From the NCBI RefSeq assembly GCF_049800955.1, contig NZ_JBNAGA010000002.1, positions 930,001 to 994,000 on the forward strand: a stretch of 64,000 bases of DNA, read 5' to 3'. Within the stretch, counting starts at the first letter, position 1. Every line of letters starts with the position of its first letter. Below the pieces are notes generated by a model that saw only the letters and a list, made by a program, of their open reading frames with translations, searched no databases and was not told the origin of the DNA. This DNA is from JAKVBH01 sp049800955 (GTDB lineage: Bacteria; Pseudomonadota; Alphaproteobacteria; Rhodobacterales; Rhodobacteraceae). The position numbers and the translations under genes were made by a program. Below, one piece after another: positions 50,325-59,532 of the stretch.

Positions 50325-51437
50325 TCAATAGACCACAACAGAGCGGATCGATTCGCCCGCATGCATGAGGTCAAAGCCCTTGTTGATGTCATCAAGGCTC
50401 AGCGTGTGTGTGATCATTGGATCGATCTCGATCTTTCCGTCCATATACCAATCCACGATCTTGGGTACATCTGTCCGACCGCGCGCGCCGCCAAAGGCCG
50501 TGCCGCGCCAGACCCGGCCCGTCACAAGCTGGAAGGGACGCGTGGCGATTTCCGCACCTGCGGGGGCTACGCCGATGATGATCGATTCGCCCCACCCTTT
50601 GTGCGCGCATTCCAAAGCATCGCGCATGACCTGCACGTTGCCCGTGGCATCAAACGTATAGTCGGCGCCGCCCTTTGTCAGTTCCACGAGATAAGGCACG
50701 AGCGCGCCGTCGATCTTCGAGGGATTGACGAAATCGGTCATGCCGAATTGGCGGGCCATGGTTTCCTTGTCGTCATTGAGATCCACCCCAACGATCTGGT
50801 CCGCGCCGGCAAGGCGCAGGCCCTGGATCACATTGAGACCAATGCCGCCCAGACCAAAGACCACAGCGCGCGATCCAATCTCGACCTTGGCCGTATTGAT
50901 CACCGCCCCGATCCCTGTCGTCACACCGCAGCCGATGTAGCAGACCTTGTCAAAAGGCGCGTCGGGCCGAATTTTGGCGAGGGCGATTTCCGGCAAGACC
51001 GTGTGATTGGAGAAGGTCGAGCATCCCATGTAATGGAGAATGGGCGTGCCATCGAGCATGGAGAAACGAGATGTGCCATCGGGCATGACACCTTTGCCCT
51101 GCGTTTCCCGGATCGCCTGACACAGGTTGGTCTTGGGATGCAGGCAATACTCACAGGTTCTGCATTCCGGTGTGTAAAGCGGGATCACGTGATCGCCGAC
51201 CTTGAGGTCTTTCACGCCCGGGCCGCATTCGACGACCACGCCTGCGCCTTCATGACCCAGAATTGCAGGGAACATGCCCTCGGGATCTGCGCCCGAGAGG
51301 GTAAATTCGTCGGTATGGCAGATGCCGGTCGCCTTGATCTCAACCAGCACTTCGCCCTCTTTGGGCCCGTCGAGATTGACGTCCATGACTTCTAGCGGTT
51401 TTCCGGCCTCAAGGGCCACTGCAGCACGCGTGCGCAT
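50325..51437 (-). CDS. adhC: S-(hydroxymethyl)glutathione dehydrogenase / class III alcohol dehydrogenase
   Basis: A 370-residue zinc enzyme. It has catalytic-zinc GICHTDEFTLSG and GHEGAG, structural-zinc CRTCEYCLHPKTNLC, the NAD loop VFGLGGIGLNV, and RGTAFGGARGRTDVP. These are the class III (FrmA) landmarks. It oxidises the formaldehyde-glutathione adduct to S-formylglutathione, the substrate of FghA. ATG 51437 follows GGAGACAGC. Confidence 0.95.
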   Translation of the reverse strand: MRTRAAVALEAGKPLEVMDVNLDGPKEGEVLVEIKATGICHTDEFTLSGADPEGMFPAILGHEGAGVVVECGPGVKDLKVGDHVIPLYTPECRTCEYCLHPKTNLCQAIRETQGKGVMPDGTSRFSMLDGTPILHYMGCSTFSNHTVLPEIALAKIRPDAPFDKVCYIGCGVTTGIGAVINTAKVEIGSRAVVFGLGGIGLNVIQGLRLAGADQIVGVDLNDDKETMARQFGMTDFVNPSKIDGALVPYLVELTKGGADYTFDATGNVQVMRDALECAHKGWGESIIIGVAPAGAEIATRPFQLVTGRVWRGTAFGGARGRTDVPKIVDWYMDGKIEIDPMITHTLSLDDINKGFDLMHAGESIRSVVVY

Positions 51438-51655
51438 CAGCTGTCTCCTCCCTGTTTTGCGCGACACTGCGTCAAAGACTGCGAGCGCGCAACACCTAAG
51501 CGCCATGTCGTGTGCGTCCTTGTGCGCGGCGCGGTTTTGACGATGCGGTGAAATTTTCGTCTAAGACGTTGACCTTCGCAGCCTCTCCCTCGCAAGATAC
51601 GGGTGAATCGTGAAAAAGCGATCGCCCCGGTATGAGGGCAAAGGGAGGAACATCG

Positions 51656-53629
51656 TTGGCATCATCTCGTTCAGGCGCAGAGACTCTGCGCTCGATCCCC
51701 GCGCTTTTGATGCGCAACGCGACTCAACATGCCGCGCGCGCTGCGTATCGCGAGAAAGAATACGGAATCTGGCAAAGCTGGAGCTGGGCCGAGACAGCCG
51801 AGGAAGTTGAAAATCTTGCGCTTGGACTTCTGAACCTGGGCGTTGCCGAAGGCGACTACGTGGCCATCATCGGCCGCAATCGTCCGTACCTCTATTGGTC
51901 CATGGTTGCAGCGCAATCTGTAGGCGCGATCCCGGTTCCGCTTTATCAGGACGCGGTTGCCGAAGAGATGGCCTATGTGCTCGATCATTGCGGCGCACGC
52001 TTCGTTATTGCCGCGGATCAGGAGCAGGTCGACAAGGTCATCGAAGTGCAGGAGCGCCTGCATCAGTTCGAACATATGATCTATCTCGATCCGCGTGGGC
52101 TTCGGAAATACGATCATACCAAGTTGCATCAGTTCAGCCATGTGCAGGAGCAGGGACGTGCGGCGCGCGATGAACTGACACCGGAGCTGGACCGCCGCCG
52201 GAATGCGCTGGAGTATGATGACACCTGCGTGATGCTCTACACATCCGGGACAACGGGCAAACCAAAGGGCGTTGTCCTGTCCAACCGCAATATCATTGAG
52301 ACGGCCAAAGCTTCCTCTGACTTTGATCATCTCAACGTAGGCGACGAGGTCTTGGCCTATCTGCCCATGGCGTGGGTAGGCGATTTCATCTTTTCCATCG
52401 GTCAGGCGTATTGGACAGGGTTCTGCGTAAACTGTCCCGAAAGCGCGGAGACGATGATGACGGATCTGCGTGAAATCGCGCCGTCTTATTACTTTGCCCC
52501 GCCGCGTGTATTTGAAACGCAGCTGACGCAGATCATGATCCGTATGGAGGACGCGAGCCCGCTCAAGAAGCGCATCTTCGATTATTTCATGGGCCATGCG
52601 CGTAAAGTGGGCCCGAAGTTGCTTGATGGCGAAGCCGTCGGGCTTGGCGCGCGGATGCTCTACCAACTGGGTGAACTCACGACCTATGGGCCGCTGAAGA
52701 ACGCTTTGGGCTTTTCGAAAGTGCGCGTTGGCTACACGGCCGGTGAGGCGATTGGGCCGGAGATCTTCGATTTCTACCGCTCGCTGGGGATCAACCTGAA
52801 ACAACTTTACGGCCAGACGGAAGCCAGCGTCTTCATCACACAGCAGCCCGATGGAGAAGTGCGCTCGGACACAGTTGGCATTCCCTCGCCTGGCGTTGAG
52901 ATCCGGATCGCCGAGAACGGTGAGGTCTTTTACCGGTCTCCGGGCACTTTTGTTGAGTATTACAAGAACGCCGAAAGCACAGCGGATACCAAGGACCCGG
53001 AAGGCTGGGTTGCGACCGGGGACGCGGGGTTCATCGAGAAAGACACTGGGCATCTGCGCATCATTGATCGCGCCAAGGACGTCGGCCAAATGGCCTCCGG
53101 CGCGCTCTTTGCGCCGAAATACGTCGAGAACAAGCTCAAGTTCTATCCGAATATCCTTGAAGTCGTTGTCTTTGGCAGCGGTCGGGAAGAGTGTACGGCG
53201 TTCATCAATATTGATCTCACGGCGGTGGGCAATTGGGCCGAGCGAAACAATATCGGCTACGGCAGCTATCAGGAGCTTGCCGGGCATCCGCAGGTGCTGG
53301 AAACGATCAAGTCACATGTGGAAGAGACGAATGTCTCAGTGGCCGAAGACGACATGTTGTCGGGCTGTCAAATCCATCGCTTCGTGGTGCTGCACAAGGA
53401 GCTCGATGCTGATGATGGCGAGCTGACGCGGACACGGAAGGTGCGCCGCCGGATCATTGAGGAGAAATTCGCGGACATTATTGCGGCGCTGTATGATGGC
53501 TCCGAGGTGGTCTCGACCGAAACGGAAGTCACCTATGAGGATGGCCGCAAGGGATCCATCAAGGCCACGCTCAAGGTCATGGATGCGAAAACAGTGCCGG
53601 TCACTGTTCAGAAAGTGGCCGCAGAATGA
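51656..53629 (+). CDS. AMP-forming acyl-CoA synthetase, first gene of the liv-type operon
   Basis: A 657-residue ANL-superfamily enzyme. The AMP motif is YTSGTTGKPKGVV (about residues 200-212), with LYGQTEASVF and TGDAGFIEKDTGHLRIIDR later. It resembles long-chain fatty acid-CoA ligases found ahead of branched-chain-type ABC genes. TTG 51656 is likely the start, following GGGAGGA; ATG 51632 would be eight codons longer but has no ribosome site. It probably activates the acid that the transporter imports. Confidence 0.9.
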   Translation: MASSRSGAETLRSIPALLMRNATQHAARAAYREKEYGIWQSWSWAETAEEVENLALGLLNLGVAEGDYVAIIGRNRPYLYWSMVAAQSVGAIPVPLYQDAVAEEMAYVLDHCGARFVIAADQEQVDKVIEVQERLHQFEHMIYLDPRGLRKYDHTKLHQFSHVQEQGRAARDELTPELDRRRNALEYDDTCVMLYTSGTTGKPKGVVLSNRNIIETAKASSDFDHLNVGDEVLAYLPMAWVGDFIFSIGQAYWTGFCVNCPESAETMMTDLREIAPSYYFAPPRVFETQLTQIMIRMEDASPLKKRIFDYFMGHARKVGPKLLDGEAVGLGARMLYQLGELTTYGPLKNALGFSKVRVGYTAGEAIGPEIFDFYRSLGINLKQLYGQTEASVFITQQPDGEVRSDTVGIPSPGVEIRIAENGEVFYRSPGTFVEYYKNAESTADTKDPEGWVATGDAGFIEKDTGHLRIIDRAKDVGQMASGALFAPKYVENKLKFYPNILEVVVFGSGREECTAFINIDLTAVGNWAERNNIGYGSYQELAGHPQVLETIKSHVEETNVSVAEDDMLSGCQIHRFVVLHKELDADDGELTRTRKVRRRIIEEKFADIIAALYDGSEVVSTETEVTYEDGRKGSIKATLKVMDAKTVPVTVQKVAAE

Positions 53630-53687
53630 CGCGTGACGTGCGCGCGGACGCGCGACACCCCACCCGCCATCCCGCTGCCTCCGGCGG

Positions 53688-53709
53688 GCGTGTTTTGAGC
53701 CAGAAGAAG
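53688..53709 (+). repeat. Dispersed intergenic element, copy 2
   Basis: GCGTGTTTTGAGCCAGAAGA followed by AG, twelve bases before the livG start, so it supplies purine-rich sequence near its ribosome site. Confidence 0.6.
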
Positions 53710-53720
53710 GAGTGTGTCCT

Positions 53721-54533
53721 TTGAAAGACACCGAGGGATACATCACAGCCGATGGACGCCAGATCGGTGGCACGCTCATGGAGCTGAAGAACATCACGCT
53801 GCGTTTTGGCGGGGTGGTCGCGATCAAGGATATCTCTTTTGACATCCATGAAGGCGAGGTGCGCGCGATCATTGGGCCCAACGGGGCCGGTAAGTCCTCG
53901 ATGCTCAATATCATCTCGGGGTTTTATACACCTTCCGAGGGTGAGGTCTGGTACAAAGGCTCGAAGCGCCCGCCGATGAAGCCTTTTGAGGTTGCGCGGA
54001 TGGGCGTGGCGCGAACCTTTCAGAACATTGCGCTCTTTGAGGGCATGTCCGTTCTCGACAATGTCATGACAGGTCGGTTGACCCATATGCACGCCTCTGT
54101 TCTCAGCCAGGCGATCTGGTGGGGCAAAGCGCGCGAGGAAGAGATGGCGCAGCGCGAGAAGGTCGAGCGGGTCATTGATTTTCTCGAGATCCAGCACATC
54201 CGCAAGACACCAGTAGGCCGCTTACCTTATGGACTCAAGAAACGCGTCGAGCTTGCCCGCGCGCTGGCGGCGGAGCCGTCGCTGTTGCTGCTCGATGAGC
54301 CTATGGCGGGGATGAATGTGGAGGAGAAAGAGGACATGAGCCGCTTTATCCTTGATGTGAACGACGAGTTCGGCACGACGATCTGTCTGATTGAGCATGA
54401 TATGGGGGTCGTCATGGACCTCTCGGACCGCGTGGTCGTGATGGATTACGGCAAGAAGATCGGTGATGGCACGCCTGATGAGGTGCGCAACAATCAGGAC
54501 GTCATCGACGCCTATCTGGGGGTGGCGCATTGA
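53721..54533 (+). CDS. livG: Branched-chain-type ABC transporter ATP-binding protein (LivG)
   Basis: A 270-residue ATPase. Walker A GPNGAGKSS is near residues 54-62, the signature-like LPYGLKKRVELARAL follows, Walker B LLLLDEPMAG and the switch CLIEHDMG are clear. The start TTG 53721 follows AGAAGAAGGAG; GTG 53712 is an alternative. It pairs with LivF on the LivHM permease. Confidence 0.93.
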   Translation: MKDTEGYITADGRQIGGTLMELKNITLRFGGVVAIKDISFDIHEGEVRAIIGPNGAGKSSMLNIISGFYTPSEGEVWYKGSKRPPMKPFEVARMGVARTFQNIALFEGMSVLDNVMTGRLTHMHASVLSQAIWWGKAREEEMAQREKVERVIDFLEIQHIRKTPVGRLPYGLKKRVELARALAAEPSLLLLDEPMAGMNVEEKEDMSRFILDVNDEFGTTICLIEHDMGVVMDLSDRVVVMDYGKKIGDGTPDEVRNNQDVIDAYLGVAH

Positions 54534-54584
54534 TAGGGATTGTTGAGATGGGGGCTCTGCCCCCGGCGCTTCCGCGCCTCCCCC

Positions 54585-54607
54585 GAGGTATTTTGAGACA
54601 AAAGAAG
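54585..54607 (+). repeat. Dispersed intergenic element, copy 3
   Basis: GAGGTATTTTGAGACAAAAG followed by AAG, after a GC-rich hairpin GGGGGCTCTGCCCCC at 54550-54564. It lies between livG and livH. Confidence 0.55.
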
Positions 54608-54638
54608 TTGATGGGTGTGATCACCCATGGGAGGCAAG

Positions 54639-55592
54639 ATGCTCGCTGATATCTTCATCAATCCGTTTGTGGACATGGTGCAGGCGCCGGACTTCCTGAT
54701 GCAGGTGCTTTGGGAGGGGCTGGTTTCGGGCATTCTTTATGCGTTGATTGCGCTCGGGTTTGTCTTGATCTTCCGTTCCAGCCGCATTTTCAACTTTGCG
54801 CAGGGGATCATGGTGGTCTTTGCGGCGCTCACGTTGGTGGGCCTGCATGCGTATGGGATCCCGGCGTGGATCTCGGTCTTGCTGACGCTTGGGGTCATGT
54901 ACGGGTTGGCGGTCTCGATTGAGAGGGTCGTGCTCAGGCCGCTTGTCGGCTCGCCGGACATCATCCTCTTCATGGCCACCATCGGGGTTACGCTGTTCCT
55001 GATCGGGTTTGGCGAGATCATCTTCGGCGGTGAAAACAAGGTGATGATCACCTCGGAACTGGGCATTCCGACGGGCGATACGGTACTCGAGCCTTTTGAT
55101 GGATTGCTGATTTTGCAGCATCTGGACATCACGGTTGTCGTCGTGGCGACGCTGCTGGTTGGGGCGTTGCTGGCGTTTCTCAACTACACCTCCATGGGGC
55201 GCGCCATCCGTGCGCTGGGCGATGATCATCAGGCGGCGCTGTCAGTGGGGATTTCGCTCCAGACGATCTGGGTATTGGTGTGGTTCATCGCAGGTATCAT
55301 CGCGCTTGTGACAGGCATTGCCTGGGGCGCGCGGGCGGGGGTTTCCTTTGCCTTGGAGGTTATTGCGTACAAGGCGCTGCCGGTGCTGATGCTGGGCGGT
55401 TTGGAATCGATTACGGGAGCCATTGTCGGCGGGCTGATGATCGGGATGCTCGAGAAACTCTTCGAGATTTACTGGGGCCAGCCCCTGCTGGGGGGCAATA
55501 CCGAAACCTGGTTTGCTTTCGTTTTGGCGTTGGTGGTTCTTCTCTTCCGTCCGCAGGGGCTCTTTGGGGAGAAGATCATCGAGCGGGTCTAG
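54639..55592 (+). CDS. livH: Branched-chain-type ABC transporter permease (LivH)
   Basis: A 317-residue permease with about eight membrane segments. The early GILYALIALGFVLIFRSSRIFNFAQG is the LivH landmark. ATG 54639 has GGGAGG upstream; ATG 54627 is a weaker alternative. It forms the inner-membrane channel with LivM. Confidence 0.93.
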   Translation: MLADIFINPFVDMVQAPDFLMQVLWEGLVSGILYALIALGFVLIFRSSRIFNFAQGIMVVFAALTLVGLHAYGIPAWISVLLTLGVMYGLAVSIERVVLRPLVGSPDIILFMATIGVTLFLIGFGEIIFGGENKVMITSELGIPTGDTVLEPFDGLLILQHLDITVVVVATLLVGALLAFLNYTSMGRAIRALGDDHQAALSVGISLQTIWVLVWFIAGIIALVTGIAWGARAGVSFALEVIAYKALPVLMLGGLESITGAIVGGLMIGMLEKLFEIYWGQPLLGGNTETWFAFVLALVVLLFRPQGLFGEKIIERV

Positions 55593-55646
55593 AGCAGCGC
55601 GGGGCGCGCTGCAGACCACTCGGACGACACTTCAAGGACAAGACAC

Positions 55647-55883
55647 ATGGCCAAGGTAATCGCACTTCTCAACACAATCGCCTGGATGGGCTTCTGGGCC
55701 TTTGGCTACATCGCCTTCACGACCTCCCCTGAGCAGCCGACCAATATGGTCATGGCAGCCTTGCTGGCCGCGATGGGCGGTGCTTTTGGTCTTTGGGCGT
55801 ATTTCTGGCTGATCCGTCATTCAGAGGCCACAGGCTATGCCAAGCCCCGCAACAGGGCCCGGCTCAGCGAGGAGGCGGTCTGA
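55647..55883 (+). CDS. Small two-helix membrane protein inside the liv operon
   Basis: A 78-residue protein with two hydrophobic segments (about 5-25 and 34-55) and a basic C-terminal tail (YAKPRNRARLSEEAV). It lies between livH and livM, overlapping the livM start by one base (TGATG). It is not part of classical liv systems and may be an accessory subunit. ATG 55647 is used. Confidence 0.75.
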   Translation: MAKVIALLNTIAWMGFWAFGYIAFTTSPEQPTNMVMAALLAAMGGAFGLWAYFWLIRHSEATGYAKPRNRARLSEEAV

Positions 55884-56959
55884 TGCTGTATCGTACGGCT
55901 GGGCAATTCAAGACCTCCTATCAGGCAGACCAGGCGCTGTTTCCGGTCCGGCAGGATGCTGTCCTGCTTTTGATCATCCTCGGCTTTGCCTATGTGATCT
56001 TTCCCCTCACAGCGTCCGAGTTTGCCTTTCAGACCTTGGGCATTCCGATCCTGATCTACGCGCTGGCGGCCATGGGGCTGAACATCCTGACGGGATATGC
56101 GGGGCAGCTTTCGCTGGGCACAGGCGCGTTCATGGGCGTGGGCGCTTATGCGTGCTACAAACTGATCACGATCTTTCCATGGATGAACCCGATTGCCGCG
56201 ATTTTGCTCTCTGGGGTCTTCTCGGCGGGCATTGGTGTTTTGTTCGGCATACCCAGCTTGCGCATCAAAGGCTTCTACCTGGCCATCGCGACGCTTGCGG
56301 CACAGTTTTTCCTCGTCTGGCTCTTCGAGAAATGGGCGTGGCTTTACAACTACAACGCGTCAGGCGCGATTCAGGTGCCCAACACAACCAGCTTTGGCGT
56401 GTACCTCACGGGACCGCTCGCCAACTCCGTGACGCAATACTACATCGTGCTGGGGATTGTGACCCTGATGACGGTGCTCTGCATCAACCTCACGCGCGGC
56501 AATCTCGGGCGCATGTGGAAGGCGACGCGGGACATGGATATTGCGGCGGAGCTCATCGGGATCAACCTGATGAAGTCCAAGCTGATCGCCTTCGCCATCT
56601 CGAGCTATATCGTAGGCGTGGCTGGCGCGCTTTTCGTCTTCATGTGGCGCGGGGCGGCGGAGCCGAACCTCTTTGATATTCCGCTGTCCTTTGATGTGCT
56701 CTTCATTGCGATCATCGGCGGGCTGGGCTCGATCCTTGGCAACTACCTTGGAGCGATCCTGATCGTGGGCTTGCCTGTCTTGCTCAACACCGTCCCCGCA
56801 GCACTTGGGCTTGATATCAAATCGGCGACAGTGGAGCATATCAACATCATGATCGTGGGAAGCCTGATCGTCTTCTTCCTGATCATCGAGCCGCATGGGT
56901 TGGCGCGCCTTTGGCAACTCATCCGCGAAAAACTCATCATCTGGCCATTCCCGCACTAG
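55883..56959 (+). CDS. livM: Branched-chain-type ABC transporter permease (LivM)
   Basis: A 358-residue permease with the LivM landmarks LNILTGYAGQLSLGTGAFMGVGAY and IPSLRIKGFYLAIATLA. About nine membrane segments. The start is ATG 55883 directly after the small gene; the longer frame from 55793 is a shadow. It ends in REKLIIWPFPH. Confidence 0.93.
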   Translation: MLYRTAGQFKTSYQADQALFPVRQDAVLLLIILGFAYVIFPLTASEFAFQTLGIPILIYALAAMGLNILTGYAGQLSLGTGAFMGVGAYACYKLITIFPWMNPIAAILLSGVFSAGIGVLFGIPSLRIKGFYLAIATLAAQFFLVWLFEKWAWLYNYNASGAIQVPNTTSFGVYLTGPLANSVTQYYIVLGIVTLMTVLCINLTRGNLGRMWKATRDMDIAAELIGINLMKSKLIAFAISSYIVGVAGALFVFMWRGAAEPNLFDIPLSFDVLFIAIIGGLGSILGNYLGAILIVGLPVLLNTVPAALGLDIKSATVEHINIMIVGSLIVFFLIIEPHGLARLWQLIREKLIIWPFPH

Positions 56960-57004
56960 GGGCGGCCCAAACAACCAAGACCTTTATCCAATGGGAGGAT
57001 ATCA

Positions 57005-58309
57005 ATGAAACACTGGACCAAGCTCGCGGCAGCCGCCGCAGCCACGGCCCTCATCGGCAGCGCGGCTGTCGCGGAGAGCCTGTATACGCCCAACCTCAGC
57101 TATCGGACGGGCCCGTTTGCTTCGACCGGCATTCCGCTCATGAACGGTCAACGTGACTACATGCTGATGCTCAATGCCCGCGATGGCGGGATTGGCGGCG
57201 TTGCGGTTGATTTCGAGGAATGTGAGACGGGCTATTCCACCGAGAAGGGCGTGGAATGCTACGAGAAGACAAAGTCCAAGGCGATTGTGACGCAGCCGTG
57301 GTCCACGGGGATCACGTTGCAGGTTCTGCCCAAGACCAATGTGGATCAGATCCCGATTCTGGCCCCCGGTTATGGCTTCTCGCCGATGTCCGATGGCTCG
57401 GTGTTCCAGTGGGCGTTCAACATGCCTGGTGGGTATTTTGATGCGGCGTCCATGATCCTCACAGAACTTGGCGGCGGTGATCAGGCAGGTCTTGCAGGCA
57501 AGAAGATCGCTTTCCTGCACCTCGATCACCCTTACGGCAAAGAGCCGATTCCCTATCTGCAGCTGAAGGCTGAAACCCATGGCTTTGAGCTTTTGCCGAT
57601 CCCGGTTGGCCTTAAAGAGATGCAGAACCAATCCGCGCAATGGCTGCAAATTCGCCGTGAGCGTCCTGATTTTGTCGTGATGTGGGGGTGGGGCGCGATG
57701 AATGCGGGCGCCATCACCGAAGCCGTCAAGACGAAGTATCCGATGGATCAATTCGTTGGTGTCTGGTGGGCCGGTCACTCTGATGACCTGCAACTCGTGG
57801 GCGAAGAGGGCGCGGGCTACCGTTCGATTTCCTGGTCCCTGCCCAATTCGGAATCACCTGCGATGAAGGCGATTCAGGAGCATGTTGTGGCCAAGGGCAA
57901 ATCGCTGGCCTCTGAAGAAGAGATCTCCGAAGTGTTCTATCAGCGCGGTGTTGTGATGTCGGCGATCCTCGCCGAGGGCATCATGAATGCGCAAAAGGAA
58001 TACGGCACGGCAAATATCGACGCATCACAACTGCGTTGGGGCCTGGAGAATATCAATCTGACGGAAGAGCGGATTGACGAGCTTGGGATCACTGGCATGG
58101 TGCCGCCTTTCTCCACATCCTGCTCGAACCATACCGGCCATGCCGGCGGTTGGATGCTGGAATGGAACGGTTCGGAATTTGTCAAAGCCTCCGATCTGCT
58201 CAAGCCGGATCTCGAAGCGATCACGCCGCTCATTCGGGCCAAGGCTGCGGAATATGCGGAAGCAAATGCCCCGTGGCCCACAAATGACAGCTGCGATGCC
58301 ATGAACTAA
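57005..58309 (+). CDS. Branched-chain-type ABC transporter substrate-binding protein (LivK-like)
   Basis: A 434-residue periplasmic protein. The signal peptide is residues 1-22 (ending SAAVAE), and the mature part begins SLYTPNLSYRTGPF. It belongs to the peripla_BP_6 family, with FLHLDHPYGKEPIPYLQ and QWLQIRRERPDFVVMWGW visible. Length is greater than LivJ/LivK of E. coli, as in proteins binding aromatic or fatty acids. ATG 57005 has GGGAGGATATCA upstream. Confidence 0.92.
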   Translation: MKHWTKLAAAAAATALIGSAAVAESLYTPNLSYRTGPFASTGIPLMNGQRDYMLMLNARDGGIGGVAVDFEECETGYSTEKGVECYEKTKSKAIVTQPWSTGITLQVLPKTNVDQIPILAPGYGFSPMSDGSVFQWAFNMPGGYFDAASMILTELGGGDQAGLAGKKIAFLHLDHPYGKEPIPYLQLKAETHGFELLPIPVGLKEMQNQSAQWLQIRRERPDFVVMWGWGAMNAGAITEAVKTKYPMDQFVGVWWAGHSDDLQLVGEEGAGYRSISWSLPNSESPAMKAIQEHVVAKGKSLASEEEISEVFYQRGVVMSAILAEGIMNAQKEYGTANIDASQLRWGLENINLTEERIDELGITGMVPPFSTSCSNHTGHAGGWMLEWNGSEFVKASDLLKPDLEAITPLIRAKAAEYAEANAPWPTNDSCDAMN

Positions 58310-58323
58310 GGACCCTGGTCCTG

Positions 58324-58357
58324 CCACCGGCGGCTTTTTGGGCCGCCGGTGGTTTTT
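58324..58357 (+). terminator. Strong hairpin between the LivK and LivF genes
   Basis: CCACCGGCGGC / GCCGCCGGTGG with a seven-base loop, followed by five T. It probably ends part of the transcript, keeping the binding protein more abundant than LivF. Confidence 0.85.
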
Positions 58358-58379
58358 GCGTATTTTCAGCCAGAAGAAG
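58358..58379 (+). repeat. Dispersed intergenic element, copy 4
   Basis: GCGTATTTTCAGCCAGAAGA followed by AG, fifteen bases before livF. Confidence 0.6.
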
Positions 58380-58394
58380 CGGATGGTGTGAACG

Positions 58395-59219
58395 ATGTTG
58401 GATGCCGGACAAACGGAAGACGCGCTCCTCGAAGTGAACAATATCGAGGTTATCTACAACCACGTTATTCTGGTGCTTAAAGGCGTGAGCCTGTCTGTTC
58501 CCAAGGGGGGCATTACGGCGCTTCTGGGCGGGAACGGCGCGGGCAAGACGACGACTCTCAAGGCGATTTCCAACCTGCTGCATTCCGAGCGCGGCGAGGT
58601 TACCAAAGGGACGATCCACTATCGGGGGGAGCGCGTACAGGATCTTGATCCGGCGGCTTTGGTCAAAAAGGGTGTCATTCAGGTCATGGAAGGGCGCCAT
58701 TGCTTTGAGCACCTAACCGTTGAGGAAAACCTCCTGACAGGGGCCTACACGCGGCGAGATGGCAAAGGCGCGATCGAGGCCGATCTGGATATGGTCTACA
58801 CCTATTTCCCGCGCCTCAAAGAGCGGCGTCGGTCGCAAGCCGGGTTTACGTCAGGCGGCGAACAGCAAATGACGGCTGTTGGGCGCGCATTAATGTCAAA
58901 GCCGGAGACTATTCTGCTGGATGAGCCATCCATGGGGCTGGCCCCGCAATTGGTTGAAGAGATTTTCGGCATCGTGAAGAGCCTCAACGAGAACGAAGGC
59001 GTGAGTTTTCTCTTGGCGGAGCAAAACACGAATGTCGCGCTGCGGTTTGCCCATTACGGGTATATTCTGGAAAACGGGCGCGTCGTCATGGACGGGCCCG
59101 CAGAGGATTTGCGCGAGAACCAGGACGTGAAGGAATTCTATCTTGGTGTCTCCGATGAGGGGAAGAAGTCATTCCGCGATGTGCGGTCTTACCGTCGTCG
59201 CAAGCGGTGGCTGGCGTGA
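58395..59219 (+). CDS. livF: Branched-chain-type ABC transporter ATP-binding protein (LivF)
   Basis: A 274-residue ATPase. Walker A GGNGAGKTT, signature SGGEQQMTAVGRAL, Walker B ILLDEPSMGLAP and LLAEQNTNVAL are all present. It is the second ATPase of the transporter. ATG 58395 is used. The next gene's GTG overlaps its stop. Confidence 0.93.
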   Translation: MLDAGQTEDALLEVNNIEVIYNHVILVLKGVSLSVPKGGITALLGGNGAGKTTTLKAISNLLHSERGEVTKGTIHYRGERVQDLDPAALVKKGVIQVMEGRHCFEHLTVEENLLTGAYTRRDGKGAIEADLDMVYTYFPRLKERRRSQAGFTSGGEQQMTAVGRALMSKPETILLDEPSMGLAPQLVEEIFGIVKSLNENEGVSFLLAEQNTNVALRFAHYGYILENGRVVMDGPAEDLRENQDVKEFYLGVSDEGKKSFRDVRSYRRRKRWLA

Positions 59220-59527
59220 CGGCGGACAAAGTTGCGTGTCGGACGCCCGCTGAGGGCAAGGACGGCGTAACCAACATTCCTGTCTGGAAATTCGAATTGC
59301 TGAGGGCGGCAATTCTCGCGGAACTGGGCAAGGGCACAATCGCCTTCAGTGCGCTTAGGACACGCCTTTCCAAGGGGATTGCCAAAGCAGACCACGACAG
59401 GTTGGGATCGCTGGGCTGGCATACCACTGTTGTTAGGCATGCAATGGGCTGGCGCGGCGAGGGGATCCGGCGCCTGGGCGTCTCGCCGCAAGTGATTACC
59501 CAGGGGTGGAAAGCTCCTTGCTCATGA
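59216..59527 (+). CDS. Small conserved-looking protein after livF (DUF6958-like)
   Basis: A 103-residue protein starting at GTG 59216 and overlapping the livF stop. It has WKFELLRAAILAELGKGTIA then LGSLGWHTTVVRHAMGWRGE, a pattern like a winged-helix or DUF6958-type domain. Function unknown. It is translated with the transporter genes. Confidence 0.65.
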   Translation: MTADKVACRTPAEGKDGVTNIPVWKFELLRAAILAELGKGTIAFSALRTRLSKGIAKADHDRLGSLGWHTTVVRHAMGWRGEGIRRLGVSPQVITQGWKAPCS

Positions 59528-59532
59528 CCGTG

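Noticed and set aside
51671..53287. A 538-codon frame antisense to the acyl-CoA synthetase
   Set aside because: Shadow of a well-supported gene; no ribosome site or recognisable motifs.
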